Shown here piece after piece: positions 1-8,896 of a DNA stretch of 64,000 nucleotides (positions are counted from its first letter, which is position 1; each line of letters opens with the position of its first letter). The position numbers and the translations under genes are program-made. Below the pieces are notes generated by a model. It made no database searches, was not told the origin of the DNA, and saw only the letters and a list, made by a program, of their open reading frames with translations. Origin of the DNA: Candidatus Sphingomonas phytovorans (GTDB lineage Bacteria > Pseudomonadota > Alphaproteobacteria > Sphingomonadales > Sphingomonadaceae); contig CP119314.1 of assembly GCA_029202385.1 (NCBI GenBank), positions 2,854,501-2,918,500 on the forward strand, given 5' to 3'.

Positions 1-58
1 TGTGAACACTTGCCTCGACGATATCGACACCTATGGATTCCACCTGACCGACGCGCAT
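1..58 (-). CDS. Possible 5' end of a divergent gene cut by the window edge
   Basis: On the minus strand an ATG at 58-56 opens a reading frame of 19 codons (MRVGQVESIGVDIVEASVH) that runs off the left edge without a stop. The residue mix looks like coding sequence, and the 97 bases to the next plus-strand gene could hold divergent promoters. The alternative is a plus-strand frame from base 2 to a TGA at 86-88, the tail of an upstream gene. Too little sequence is present to choose or to name a product. Confidence 0.2.
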   Translation of the reverse strand, partial: MRVGQVESIGVDIVEASVH

Positions 59-155
59 GAGCGGATCACGCAATCGGCTGTCGGGTGAAGGGGCAGGACC
101 GCCCGCCCCTGCCCCGCCTTGCCCCGGGGGCGCCGCCCGCCTAGAGCCTCGCGCC

Positions 156-818
156 ATGCTCGCGCGCCTCGCTCCCGTCCGTAACTGGATCTTCGACCTC
201 GACAACACGCTGTATCCGGCGAGTGCCCGGCTGTTCGACCAGATCGACCGGAAGATGGGCGCCTATATCGCCGATCGTTTCGGCTGCGACCTGGTCGAGG
301 CGCGCCGTATCCAGAAAGGCTATTTCCTCGGCCACGGCACCACGCTCGCCGGGTTGATGGCCGAGCATCAGGTCGATCCGCACCAGTTCCTCGATTTCGT
401 CCATGATATCGAGATGGACGTGCTTGAGGAGAACCTGCCTCTCGCCGCCGCCATCGCCAGGCTGCCGGGACGCAAGATCGTCTTCACCAATGCCGATACG
501 CCCTATGCCGCCCGCGTGCTCGACCGGCTCGGCCTGGGCGCGAGCTTCGAGGCGGTGCACGACATCCATGCGATGGACCTGAAGCCGAAACCGCAGACAT
601 CGGCCTATGCCGGCCTTTGTGCCGCGTTCGGCATCGATCCAGCCGAGAGCCTGTTCGTCGAGGACATGGCGCGCAACCTGAAGCCGGCCAAGGCGATCGG
701 CATGACCACGGTCTGGGTCGACAACGGCTCCGAGCAGGCGGCCGACATGGACCGCAGCTATATCGATTTCACGACACACGATATCCGGCACTGGCTGGAA
801 AGCATATTGGAGGCATGA
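156..818 (+). CDS. HAD-family pyrimidine 5'-nucleotidase-like hydrolase
   Basis: A 220-residue haloacid-dehalogenase hydrolase of the SDT1/pyrimidine 5'-nucleotidase type. HAD motif I is FDLDNTLY (nucleophile Asp14, acid/base Asp16), motif II is FTNAD near 110-114, motif III is the LKPKP lysine region near 142-146, and motif IV is FVEDMARN near 167-174. Residues 20-95 form the helical cap. An upstream ATG at 57 would add a Pro/Ala-rich stretch unlike the family, so I start at 156. The family dephosphorylates nucleoside monophosphates; the substrate here is not determined. It ends one base into the next gene, suggesting co-transcription with dapD. Confidence 0.85.
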   Translation: MLARLAPVRNWIFDLDNTLYPASARLFDQIDRKMGAYIADRFGCDLVEARRIQKGYFLGHGTTLAGLMAEHQVDPHQFLDFVHDIEMDVLEENLPLAAAIARLPGRKIVFTNADTPYAARVLDRLGLGASFEAVHDIHAMDLKPKPQTSAYAGLCAAFGIDPAESLFVEDMARNLKPAKAIGMTTVWVDNGSEQAADMDRSYIDFTTHDIRHWLESILEA

Positions 819-1642
819 TGAGCGACTTGCAGGGCATTATCGAAGCGGCATGGGACTCGCGCGACGGGGTCAGCACCGGCACCACCGGCGCGGTGCGTGA
901 CGCCGTCGAGACAGCGCTCGGGCTGCTCGATTCAGGTGCGGCCCGTGTCGCCGAGCCCGACGGCCAGGGCGGCTGGCGCGTCAACCAGTGGCTCAAGAAA
1001 GCCGTGCTCCTGTCCTTCCGCCTCAACGACAATGTGCTGGTCGATGGCGGCGCGGCGGGCGCGCCCGCGTTCGACAAGGTCCCCTCGAAATTCGCCGGCT
1101 GGGGCGAGGCCGAGTTCCGCGCCGCCGGCATCCGCGTGGTCCCCGGTGCCGTCGCGCGGCGCGGCGCCTTCATCGCCAAGGGCGCGATCCTGATGCCGAG
1201 CTTCGTCAATATCGGCGCCCATGTCGGCGAGGGCACGATGGTCGATGCCTGGGCGACGGTCGGCAGCTGCGCGCAGATCGGGAAGAACGTCCATCTCTCG
1301 GGCGGCGCCGGCATCGGCGGCGTGCTTGAACCGCTCCAGGCCGATCCGGTCATCATCGGCGACGGCGCCTTCATCGGTGCGCGGGCCGAGGTGGCCGAGG
1401 GCGTTCGCGTCGGCGAGGGCGCGGTGCTGTCGATGGGCGTCTATCTCGGCGCCTCGACCAAGATCGTCGATCGGGCGACCGGCGATGTCTTCCGGGGCGA
1501 GGTGCCGCCCTATGCGGTGGTGGTGCCCGGCAGCATGGGCGGCGGAGACGGCAAGCCGGCGCTCTATTGTGCCGTCATCGTCAAGCGCGTCGACGCGCAG
1601 ACCCGGTCAAAGACCAGCATCAACGAATTGCTGCGGGATTGA
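818..1642 (+). CDS. dapD: 2,3,4,5-tetrahydropyridine-2,6-dicarboxylate N-succinyltransferase
   Basis: DapD transfers succinyl from succinyl-CoA to tetrahydrodipicolinate in the lysine/diaminopimelate pathway, supplying meso-DAP for peptidoglycan. The protein has an N-terminal helical domain (about 1-100) and a left-handed beta-helix of hexapeptide repeats (about 105-235: [20 protein letters not shown] and following). Starting at ATG 818 gives 274 residues, the usual length of the family, and places GGAGG at 809-813 four bases upstream. The ATG at 815 is only one base from it. The start shares one base with the upstream HAD stop, so the genes are probably translationally coupled. Confidence 0.96.
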   Translation: MSDLQGIIEAAWDSRDGVSTGTTGAVRDAVETALGLLDSGAARVAEPDGQGGWRVNQWLKKAVLLSFRLNDNVLVDGGAAGAPAFDKVPSKFAGWGEAEFRAAGIRVVPGAVARRGAFIAKGAILMPSFVNIGAHVGEGTMVDAWATVGSCAQIGKNVHLSGGAGIGGVLEPLQADPVIIGDGAFIGARAEVAEGVRVGEGAVLSMGVYLGASTKIVDRATGDVFRGEVPPYAVVVPGSMGGGDGKPALYCAVIVKRVDAQTRSKTSINELLRD

Positions 1643-2394
1643 TCCGCAAGCTTGCCTGCCTGTTCCTGCTGCTGGCGGCCGCCCCGGCGCCGCCAGCGCT
1701 CCCGGTCGTTCCAGCGCAGGTCGTGCGCACTCTGCCGCACGACCCGGATGCCTTCACCGAGGGCCTGTTCTACCGGGATGGCCATCTCTACGAGAGCACC
1801 GGCCAGGTCGGCGAGTCCAGCATCCGCAAGGTCGAGCTGGAAACCGGGAAGGTGATCAGGAGCGTCTCGATCCCGTCGCCTTATTTCGGCGAAGGGATCG
1901 CGCCCGTCGGCAGCCAGATCGTCAGCCTCACCTGGCAGCATCACACCGGGTTCCGCTGGACGCTCGACGGCTTCCGCAAGCTGGGCAGCTTTTCCTATCC
2001 CGGCGAAGGCTGGGCACTCACCAGCAACGACCGGACGGTCGTCATGTCCGACGGCACGGCCCAGCTGCGCTTCCTCGATCCCGCCACCCTGAAGGAGCAG
2101 CGGCGCATCACCGTCACCGCGAACGGGCGCCAGATCGATCAGCTCAACGAGCTCGAATTCGTCGACGGCGAGATTCTCGCCAACGTCTGGCGCACCCAAT
2201 ATATCGTCAGGATCGATCCGGCGGACGGTCATGTCATCGGCTGGATCGACCTGTCGGCCCTGATCACCGCAGTGGGAGAAACCGACCCCGAGGCAGTTCC
2301 CAACGGCATCGCGTGGGACGCAAGGGGCCGCCATCTCTACGTGACCGGCAAGCTGTGGCCGACCCTGTTCGAGATCAAGCCACCCAAGGGCTGA
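1639..2394 (+). CDS. Secreted glutaminyl-peptide cyclotransferase-like protein
   Basis: About 251 residues with a signal peptide ([20 protein letters not shown]) followed by a five-bladed beta-propeller typical of the plant/bacterial glutamine cyclotransferase family. Family-like stretches include [39 protein letters not shown] and [15 protein letters not shown]. The family converts N-terminal glutamine to pyroglutamate in the periplasm. The start is probably the TTG at 1639, which overlaps the dapD stop as TTGA. Upstream in-frame codons lie inside dapD and precede no plausible signal peptide. It is probably the third gene of the HAD-dapD operon. Confidence 0.82.
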   Translation: MIRKLACLFLLLAAAPAPPALPVVPAQVVRTLPHDPDAFTEGLFYRDGHLYESTGQVGESSIRKVELETGKVIRSVSIPSPYFGEGIAPVGSQIVSLTWQHHTGFRWTLDGFRKLGSFSYPGEGWALTSNDRTVVMSDGTAQLRFLDPATLKEQRRITVTANGRQIDQLNELEFVDGEILANVWRTQYIVRIDPADGHVIGWIDLSALITAVGETDPEAVPNGIAWDARGRHLYVTGKLWPTLFEIKPPKG

Positions 2395-2490
2395 CCATTG
2401 GCCGAGTGGGGCTTCTCCTCAGCTAGCGTCTCGACAACGTCACACCCCGCTCCTATCCCGCCCGCAACATCCGAGGGGAAATCACCGCCA

Positions 2491-3456
2491 ATGACCACCG
2501 CCAGCAAGGTCCTCGACCGCGTTCTCGTGCTCGAAATGGTCCGCGTCACCGAAGCCGCCGCCATCGCCGCCTCGAAGCTCGTCGGCCGCGGCGACGAGAA
2601 GGCAGCCGATGCCGCCGCCGTCGAGGCGATGCGCGAGGCGCTGAACGAACTCTATATGGACGGCACAGTGGTGATCGGCGAGGGCGAACGCGACGAGGCC
2701 CCGATGCTGTTCATCGGCGAGAAGGTCGGCTCGGCGATCGGCAAGGGTCCGAAGATCGACATCGCGCTCGACCCGCTCGAAGGCACCACGATCTGCGCGA
2801 CGGCTGGACCGAATTCGCTCGCGGTGCTGGCGATCGCCGAACAGGGCGGCCTGCTCAACGCCCCCGACGTCTATATGGACAAGATCGCGATCGGCCCGGG
2901 CTATCCCGAGGGCATCATCGATCTCGACAAGAGCCCGACCGAGAATGTGAAGGCGGTCGCCGCCGCCAAGGGGGTTGAACCTTCCGACATCATTGCCTGC
3001 GTGCTCGACCGCCCGCGCCACCAGAAGCTGATCGCGGAGCTGCGCGCGCTTGGCTGCGGCATCATGCTGATCGGCGACGGCGACGTCGCGGGCGTGATCG
3101 CGACGACCAACCCCGATACGACGATCGACATCTATCTCGGCTCAGGCGGCGCGCCCGAGGGCGTGCTGGCGGCGGCTGCGCTGCGCTGCGTCGGCGGCCA
3201 GTTCAAGGGCCGGCTGCTGTTCCGCAACGACGACGAGCGCGCCCGCGCCCGCAAATGGGGCGTGACCGATCTCGACAAGCAATATGACCTCACCGAACTG
3301 GCCAAGGGCGACTGCATCTTCGCCGCGACCGGCGTCACCGATGGCTCGCTGCTCGCCGGAGTGAAGCGCAAGGCAACCGTGATGACCACGGAGAGCGTGG
3401 TGATGCGCGCCAGCTCGGGAACGGTGCGCTGGGTCAAGGGCGAACACCGGATCTGA
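2491..3456 (+). CDS. glpX: Class II fructose-1,6-bisphosphatase
   Basis: GlpX-type phosphatase of 321 residues that hydrolyses fructose-1,6-bisphosphate in gluconeogenesis (some homologues also act on sedoheptulose bisphosphate). Family motifs are clear: the GEGERDEAPML metal-binding segment, the IALDPLEGTTICA Asp/Glu metal site, MLIGDGDVAGVI and YLGSGGAPEGVLAAAAL. The ATG at 2491 follows a purine-rich GAGGGGAA; the in-frame stretch before it (2398-2490) does not resemble the family. No other Calvin-cycle gene is nearby, so a gluconeogenic role is more likely. Confidence 0.94.
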   Translation: MTTASKVLDRVLVLEMVRVTEAAAIAASKLVGRGDEKAADAAAVEAMREALNELYMDGTVVIGEGERDEAPMLFIGEKVGSAIGKGPKIDIALDPLEGTTICATAGPNSLAVLAIAEQGGLLNAPDVYMDKIAIGPGYPEGIIDLDKSPTENVKAVAAAKGVEPSDIIACVLDRPRHQKLIAELRALGCGIMLIGDGDVAGVIATTNPDTTIDIYLGSGGAPEGVLAAAALRCVGGQFKGRLLFRNDDERARARKWGVTDLDKQYDLTELAKGDCIFAATGVTDGSLLAGVKRKATVMTTESVVMRASSGTVRWVKGEHRI

Positions 3457-3490
3457 CGGCGGCGCCTCTGCCACGACGATACGGCCGATG

Positions 3491-4690
3491 CTATGCGCGC
3501 CGGACGTTCAGCGTGACGACATTCTGCCCGAGCGCCGGCTCGATGAGGTCGCGGGCGATGCAGATGCGATTGCGGCCCTCTTCCTTGGCCCGGTAGGACG
3601 CCCGGTCGGCCCGGCGCATCAGATCGGCCAGGCTGTCGCCTTCCCGCCGCTCGGCGACACCGCCGCTGACGGTCACCGGCGGCAGCCCGCCGGTCGTGAG
3701 GTCGGCGGTCGCGACGCGGATCGCCTGGGCGCTCAGGCAGGCGCTCTCGGCGGTGGTCCGCTCAAGCAGCATCGCGAATTCCTCGCCGCCGATCCGCGCG
3801 ACGATGGCCGATTGCGGCGCCGCCCGCTGCAACAGGCCGGCAAAGGCAGCGATCACCTGGTCGCCAACGTCGTGACCATGCGTATCGTTGATCGCCTTGA
3901 AGTGATCGAGATCGAACATCACCGCCGACAGCGGACGGCCGAGCCGGTCGGCCCGGGCAAAGGCCTGTTGCGCCTGCCGGTCGAACCCGCGCCGGTTGGC
4001 GATATCGGACAGCGGATCGGTTTCAGCATCGAGCTGGGATTGAGCCACCGCCTTCTGCACGACGAGCAGGAGCAGCAGGAGCCCGGTGCCCACCATCAGG
4101 ATTCCGGTGCAGGCCTGGGAGAACAGCGCATAGGTGCTGGTTGAATATTCCTGCGCCGTCCTGCCCGAGCCGAACGCGACGGCGAAGAACGGCTTGGTCG
4201 CGAAATGCAGGGCGATGAGGCCATAGCTGGCCGATAATATGAGATAGAGCGGCTTCGAGCGCCCGACGCGGAAGGCGGTCAGTGACGCCAGCAGCGCCGC
4301 GATGGCGAACGGCACCTGAAAGACCAGTTCATAGGCGATCGTGTTGCGTGCCCCGCCCCAGATCGTCGCGCGAAGCGCCATGCCCAGCAGGAACAACGTG
4401 GCAATGACACCCCAGGCGCGACGCTGGCCATGGAACGACTGGAGTCCGGCAGTCATCAGCAGGAGCGAGGCAAGGAACGTGGCGTAGCTGGTGACGACGA
4501 ACGGATCGGGCACGTCGCTGAACCGCACCAGCAATTCGCTGACGGGAGTCAGCGCGCCCATGGCAAAGCCGGCACAGAACCACAGCGCGCTGCGCTGGGC
4601 GCGGTACGACAGGGCGATCACGGCGAAGCTCGCGGCGAACAGCAACGCCATGCCGGCATTGACCGCCAGCGCGAAAACGGCTCCGTTCAT
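3491..4690 (-). CDS. Membrane-anchored diguanylate cyclase (GGDEF)
   Basis: A 399-residue protein with about seven hydrophobic segments in residues 1-215 (a MASE-like membrane sensor I cannot assign to a named family), then a short linker and a GGDEF domain (about 225-385). The active-site motif is GGEEF at 301-305, with FDLDHFKAINDTHGHDVGD at about 259-277, so it should make cyclic di-GMP from GTP. The position of the inhibitory I-site (RxxD before the motif) reads QSAI, so product inhibition through that site is unlikely. It is convergent with glpX, and its ligand is unknown. Confidence 0.9.
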   Translation of the reverse strand: MNGAVFALAVNAGMALLFAASFAVIALSYRAQRSALWFCAGFAMGALTPVSELLVRFSDVPDPFVVTSYATFLASLLLMTAGLQSFHGQRRAWGVIATLFLLGMALRATIWGGARNTIAYELVFQVPFAIAALLASLTAFRVGRSKPLYLILSASYGLIALHFATKPFFAVAFGSGRTAQEYSTSTYALFSQACTGILMVGTGLLLLLLVVQKAVAQSQLDAETDPLSDIANRRGFDRQAQQAFARADRLGRPLSAVMFDLDHFKAINDTHGHDVGDQVIAAFAGLLQRAAPQSAIVARIGGEEFAMLLERTTAESACLSAQAIRVATADLTTGGLPPVTVSGGVAERREGDSLADLMRRADRASYRAKEEGRNRICIARDLIEPALGQNVVTLNVRRA

Positions 4691-5080
4691 GCTCTCCTTC
4701 CCTCATGCGCGACCCACCGGCACGCAACCGTAGAGCCGGTTGGGGAAAGAAAAGGTGAAGGCGGCCCGGCGGTCGGAAAGGGGCGCATCGACAAACCAGC
4801 GGGTCCTGTCGCTCACGTCTTCGAAGTAACCATCCTGGTAAGCAGGTTAGTGACGAAAATGGCTGCATCTTCCCTATCGCATTGAACTACATTAATAATC
4901 TGATGCAGCACCCGCGCGCCGCCGATAAATAACACCATATTGGTACTACCGCTTGTTGCGGGCGAATCCGGCCGGCCATATCGCCTCGGCCAGGGGGAGA
5001 AGACCGATAGTCGCGCCTCCCCGCTTGTTCCCCGGGGCCACCCCGGGCGAAACGGAAAAATGCGACAAAGGAGCGATGAC
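4691..5080. other. Intergenic region, AT-rich, upstream of the tailoring cluster
   Basis: This 390-base gap separates the divergent diguanylate cyclase and the six-cysteine protein gene. Bases 4870-4950 are markedly AT-rich for this genome (ATTAATAATC near 4891-4900; ATAAATAACACC near 4925), a plausible promoter zone for the cluster starting at 5081. I could not fit a convincing -35/-10 pair. A short hairpin, CCCGGGG/CCCCGGG, lies near 5032-5047. No coding frame is supported. Confidence 0.5.
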
Positions 5081-5542
5081 ATGAGCATGCCGGGCTTCAC
5101 CGCGACCAACAGTCTCACGCCAACCGCGGGCGCCTATTATGGCGGCGCCAGCCTGCTCATCGATTCCGACGGAATGGTCGAACCGCAATTCCTCGATTTC
5201 ATCAGGGAAGCCATCGAATCGATCGGCGATGCCCTGTCCTCCGCCGCACGCGCGGCGATCAGCGGCCTGAGCGACGCGATCAGCAATATGCAGAACGGGC
5301 AAGGGCAGCGCGGTTTCGCCTGCAGCTCCTGGATCGGCATGTTCGCGCGATGCAATGGCCGCAGCCCGAACGCCAGCTATGCCGAGATGCTCACGAAATG
5401 CATCGAATCGAACAGGACGAGCGCCGACGGCGCGATCAAGTGCAGTACGGTCGTCTCCGCCTTCTATCCGCTGATGCAGAAGGTCTGCTCCGAAGGCGGC
5501 AATACCGGCAATCTCCTCAACGACGTCTGCAAGGGCACCTGA
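5081..5542 (+). CDS. Small six-cysteine protein, candidate substrate of the adjacent tailoring enzymes
   Basis: A 153-residue protein I cannot match to a named family. The ATG at 5081 follows AAAGGAG (5067-5073) with 7-base spacing, a strong ribosome binding site. Residues 1-30 are low in charge and rich in Thr/Ser/Gly/Tyr (GFTATNSLTPTAGAYYGG). Residues 34-72 look like an amphipathic helix. Residues 80-153 hold all six cysteines, at 81, 91, 107, 121, 136 and 150, and end in CKGT. There is no classical signal peptide or lipobox. The split layout and its place directly before a JmjC/PatG protein, a subtilisin and a sulfotransferase suggest a modified and cleaved peptide or protein. That role is inference. 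Confidence 0.7.
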   Translation: MSMPGFTATNSLTPTAGAYYGGASLLIDSDGMVEPQFLDFIREAIESIGDALSSAARAAISGLSDAISNMQNGQGQRGFACSSWIGMFARCNGRSPNASYAEMLTKCIESNRTSADGAIKCSTVVSAFYPLMQKVCSEGGNTGNLLNDVCKGT

Positions 5543-5779
5543 CCCCGTCGCACCGGCGGACACTCGCCGGACGAGACAAAGGGGGAGATGAGAAAAGAGC
5601 TTGCCCGCCCTCCCCGCCGCGTCCCGCCCCCCCCGGGCGACGGCCTCCAGATCGGCGCAGTGGGAAGCTCGCCACCCCTGATTCGCGGATGAAACAATGC
5701 ACGTCATCGCATCGCCCGATGATCCGCGACGCGGTGACGCCAGGAGCATAGGGCCGATATCGGGAAAAGGATCGCCCGG

Positions 5780-7984
5780 ATGAACGGCGATCCGAGCCCG
5801 GCGCCCGAGGAAATGACGCTGCGGCGCCTGCTGCACGATGTTGCGCCCGCCGATTTCCTGGCCAGCTACTGGGGCACCAGGCCGCTGCTCATCCGCCGCG
5901 GCCAGCCGCTCTTCTACCGGCAGATCTTCTCGCTCGCCGCGGTGGACAATTTGCTTTTCACGGGCCGCCTGCGCCCTGGGGAATATCGCCTCTCCGACAG
6001 CGAGGAAGGCGTCGATCTCCAGTTCCGCGGGCGGGACGAGATGAACAAGCCGCCGCCGGTGAACGAATTCTACCGCGCCTTCGAACAGGGCAAGTCGATC
6101 GTCATCCACGGCTTGCACAGGCGCCTGCCGGCGATGGCACTCGTGACGCGGGAGCTGGAACGCGCGCTCGTCTGCCCGGTCACCACCAATGCCTATCTCT
6201 CGCCGCCCGACGGGCAGGCCTATCCCAAGCACTACGACACGCACGACTTCTTCATCTTCCAGATTCACGGGGCGAAGCGCTGGCGCCTGTTCGAGCCTGG
6301 CAACCGCATCAAGCCGCTGCGCCAGTTGATCGAGCTGGCCGAAAAGGCGTTGCCGGCCATGGGAAGCTGGGACTCAGGCCCGTTCATCGAGGAATTCGAT
6401 CTCGGCCCCGGCGATCTGCTCTACGTCCCGCGCGGCTTCGGGCATGAGGTGGTGAACCGCGGCGAGACCTCGCTGCATCTCACCGTCGCGCTGCACGGCC
6501 TGACCTGGCTCGAAGCCGCCGAGCACGCACTGGCCCGCAATGCGCTGGAATCCGATACCCTGCGCGCCGCGATTCCGCTGGTGCTGGCAGAGGACGGTTC
6601 CGGTCGGCACGACCTTGCCGCCGCGCCTGACGCCGTGGCGCGGATCGGTGCGCAGGTCGATCTCGGCCGCGGCATCGATCTCTGGCGCGGGCGGTACCGC
6701 AGCGGCCAGGAGCCGATCCCCGACGGTTACTGGGAAGTGCTCGACCATCTTCCCGCGCTGAATGACATGACGATCGTGCGGCGCCGCACCGGCCTTGTCG
6801 CGATCGCCGAAACCGTCGGCGAGCAGGCAGTGCTCCGCTTCATGGAGGACAATGTCAGGCGGCCGCTCGCGATGCTGCCTGCGTTCGAATTCCTCGCCAC
6901 CGCCAGCGATTTCGCCGTCGGCGCGATCCCCGGCGACGGATCGGCCGACGATCGTGCCGACCTCGCCCGCGAGCTCGTTCGAAAGGGCTTCCTGACGATC
7001 CCGCGCCAACCCGACCGCCCCGGTGAAGACCCGACCGCTGCCGCCCCGACGACCCTTTCAGCCACATCCCATATTTCCGAAGGAGGACAATCCATGACCT
7101 ATGCCAATCAGGAGGCCGGGACGATCATCGCGCCGATGAGCGCCACCCGCGACGAGGCAAGTCCCGCCGGCCATGCGGATTCGGGCGGCTGCGGCTGTGC
7201 CAGCTGCGCCGAGTCAGTCGCCGGACCGGGCTATGTCTATGCGATCGGCCGGATCAACGCCCGCTTCCCCTCGATCGACATCGAGAAGGAACTGGCCCAG
7301 GTCGTGCGCTCCGCCGACACCGTGAACCTGACCGACCGCGAAGTGCTCCATCAGGTGCTGAGCCAGTCGGAGAACGCCTATATCGCCCGCGAGATGTGCT
7401 GGGTGTTCAGCGTGGGCGGGGTGGAGACGTTCACGGTCGTGCCGAAATCCGGCATCGAGCTGGCCGAGTTGATCGGCTCGCTCGCTCTTGGCTCGCAGCC
7501 CGGCGGGACCAACGTGCTGATCGGCTCGCGGTCAGCCTTGTCGCTGCCGGCCAGCGCCTGTGGCGGGCTCTCCCTGCCCACGGTCCTCGCCAGCAAGATC
7601 TATTCGTTCAGCGTCGACGAATTCGTGAAGGCGCTGCCACTCGACAAGGGCCAGGTCGCCGCCGGCCAGGACCTGCTCAACCGCATCACCCAGCTGATCG
7701 ACAATGTCGGCGACCTCGACGAGCACCGCGCGGTCAATTATCTCGCGATGCGCTATCCGGCGATCTACAGCCTGGTGATCGACAATTACGGCCGCGACCA
7801 GAGCCTGCAGGGCGTCGGCATCAGCCCTGTCTCGACCCGGTCGCAGCGCCGGCTGGTCGACGTCACGCTTCGCTTCGTCAGCCGCAAGACCGATGTGCGC
7901 GAGCTCTATGCCGCGCGGGTCGACGTCACCGGCATGTTCCCCTTCATGGTGACGCCGTTGCGCCCCGTGTTCGAAAAGGACTGA
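5780..7984 (+). CDS. JmjC/cupin Fe(II) oxygenase fused to a PatG-like C-terminal domain
   Basis: A 734-residue two-part protein. Residues 1-about 290 are a cupin_4/RoxA-like JmjC domain with an HxD pair (His151, Asp153 in PKHYDTHDF), a GAKRWRLF strand and the distal iron ligand His222 in YVPRGFGHEV. This is the fold of 2-oxoglutarate-dependent protein hydroxylases. Residues about 300-415 resemble the winged-helix tail of that family. After a Pro/Ala/Thr linker, residues 439-734 resemble the domain at the C-terminus of the cyanobactin protease PatG (GYVYAIGRINARFPS; ALPLDKGQVAAGQ; INYLAMRYP-like segments). A GCGCASC cluster precedes it. A strong internal ribosome site and ATG at 7094 may also release the PatG-like part alone. 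The PatG match was made by eye. Confidence 0.8.
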   Translation: MNGDPSPAPEEMTLRRLLHDVAPADFLASYWGTRPLLIRRGQPLFYRQIFSLAAVDNLLFTGRLRPGEYRLSDSEEGVDLQFRGRDEMNKPPPVNEFYRAFEQGKSIVIHGLHRRLPAMALVTRELERALVCPVTTNAYLSPPDGQAYPKHYDTHDFFIFQIHGAKRWRLFEPGNRIKPLRQLIELAEKALPAMGSWDSGPFIEEFDLGPGDLLYVPRGFGHEVVNRGETSLHLTVALHGLTWLEAAEHALARNALESDTLRAAIPLVLAEDGSGRHDLAAAPDAVARIGAQVDLGRGIDLWRGRYRSGQEPIPDGYWEVLDHLPALNDMTIVRRRTGLVAIAETVGEQAVLRFMEDNVRRPLAMLPAFEFLATASDFAVGAIPGDGSADDRADLARELVRKGFLTIPRQPDRPGEDPTAAAPTTLSATSHISEGGQSMTYANQEAGTIIAPMSATRDEASPAGHADSGGCGCASCAESVAGPGYVYAIGRINARFPSIDIEKELAQVVRSADTVNLTDREVLHQVLSQSENAYIAREMCWVFSVGGVETFTVVPKSGIELAELIGSLALGSQPGGTNVLIGSRSALSLPASACGGLSLPTVLASKIYSFSVDEFVKALPLDKGQVAAGQDLLNRITQLIDNVGDLDEHRAVNYLAMRYPAIYSLVIDNYGRDQSLQGVGISPVSTRSQRRLVDVTLRFVSRKTDVRELYAARVDVTGMFPFMVTPLRPVFEKD
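7080..7096 (+). promoter_or_regulatory. Internal ribosome binding site and ATG between JmjC and PatG-like domains
   Basis: AAGGAGG at 7080-7086, seven bases before an in-frame ATG at 7094, lies exactly at the domain boundary of the 734-residue frame. It is among the best Shine-Dalgarno matches in the window. It could give a separate 296-residue PatG-like protein, or be a relic of two genes fused by loss of a stop codon. In the long frame it is read through as SEGGQS. Confidence 0.6.
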
Positions 7985-8011
7985 CATGCCGGGCACGGCG
8001 GGGAAGCTGGC

Positions 8012-8896
8012 GTGACGCGCGACCCGTTCGAGCTGGCACGGCTCGATCCCCTCATGACACGAACGCGCGCGTCCGGGGTGCGCATCGGCCTGATCGACGG
8101 CGCGGTGGAGGGTGGCCATCCGGCGCTCGCCACGGCGCTGATCGAGACACCCGGTGGCGACGGGGCGGCGCGCTGCATGCTCGCCGACAGCCTCGGCTGC
8201 CGCCATGGCACCTTCCTCGCCAGCCTGCTGGTCGGCAACGGCGCGCTGGGGATTCGTGGCATCTGCCCCGATGCGACGCTCGTCAGCCTGCCGGTCTTCG
8301 CCGAACTGCCCGGGCCGGGCGCGATCCCCTCGGTCAGACCGGAGGCGCTGGCGGATGCCATCCACCGGCTGATCGATACTGGTACTCAGGTGATCAACCT
8401 CAGCGTCGGCATCGCCGCCGGCAGTCCCCGCGCCATTCCCGAGATGCTCGATGCCTGTTCCCGCGCCCGGGCGGCGGGCACGCTGCTGGTCGCCGCATCG
8501 GGCAACCAGGCGCGCCTCGGGCCGGTATGGCTGTTCGCCGACGACTGGGTGATCCCGGTCGCCGCCAGCCTGGCGGATGGATCGATCGACCTGCGTTCCA
8601 ACCTCGGGCCGGGCATCGGCCGTCGCGGCCTCTCCGCCCCTGCCGCCGGGATACGCGGCGCGCTCGCGCCGGACAAAGCGGGCATCATGGGCGGTTCGAG
8701 CGTCGCCACGGCGTTCGTCACCGGCGCCCTGGCGCTGTTGCGGTCGCTCTATCCGCGACTTCCGGCGGCGCGCCTCCGGGAGGCATTGCTGCTCGAACCG
8801 CGACGGGCACGCAGCATCGTGCCGCCACCGCTCGACGCAGCCGCCAGCCTCACCTGGCTTGAGGCACGGCATCCGATGGAGCGTTCGGCGGCATGA
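8012..8896 (+). CDS. PatA-like subtilisin (S8) peptidase
   Basis: A 294-residue serine peptidase with a complete subtilase triad: Asp29 (IGLIDGAV), His65 (CRHGTFLASLLVG) and Ser230 (GGSSVATAF), plus oxyanion Asn165 (AASGNQ). It is compact, lacks a signal peptide and has no obvious pro-region, so it is probably cytoplasmic, as are the PatA-type proteases that cut RiPP precursors. The GTG start at 8012 follows GGGGAAG, 27 bases after the JmjC/PatG stop. Its stop overlaps the next start as ATGA. Context suggests it processes the six-cysteine protein; a general protease role cannot be excluded. Confidence 0.85.
   Translation: MTRDPFELARLDPLMTRTRASGVRIGLIDGAVEGGHPALATALIETPGGDGAARCMLADSLGCRHGTFLASLLVGNGALGIRGICPDATLVSLPVFAELPGPGAIPSVRPEALADAIHRLIDTGTQVINLSVGIAAGSPRAIPEMLDACSRARAAGTLLVAASGNQARLGPVWLFADDWVIPVAASLADGSIDLRSNLGPGIGRRGLSAPAAGIRGALAPDKAGIMGGSSVATAFVTGALALLRSLYPRLPAARLREALLLEPRRARSIVPPPLDAAASLTWLEARHPMERSAA

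Noticed and set aside
3488..4144. Plus-strand open frame over the diguanylate cyclase gene
   Set aside because: The minus-strand frame carries clear GGDEF motifs; the plus frame has no protein-like pattern.
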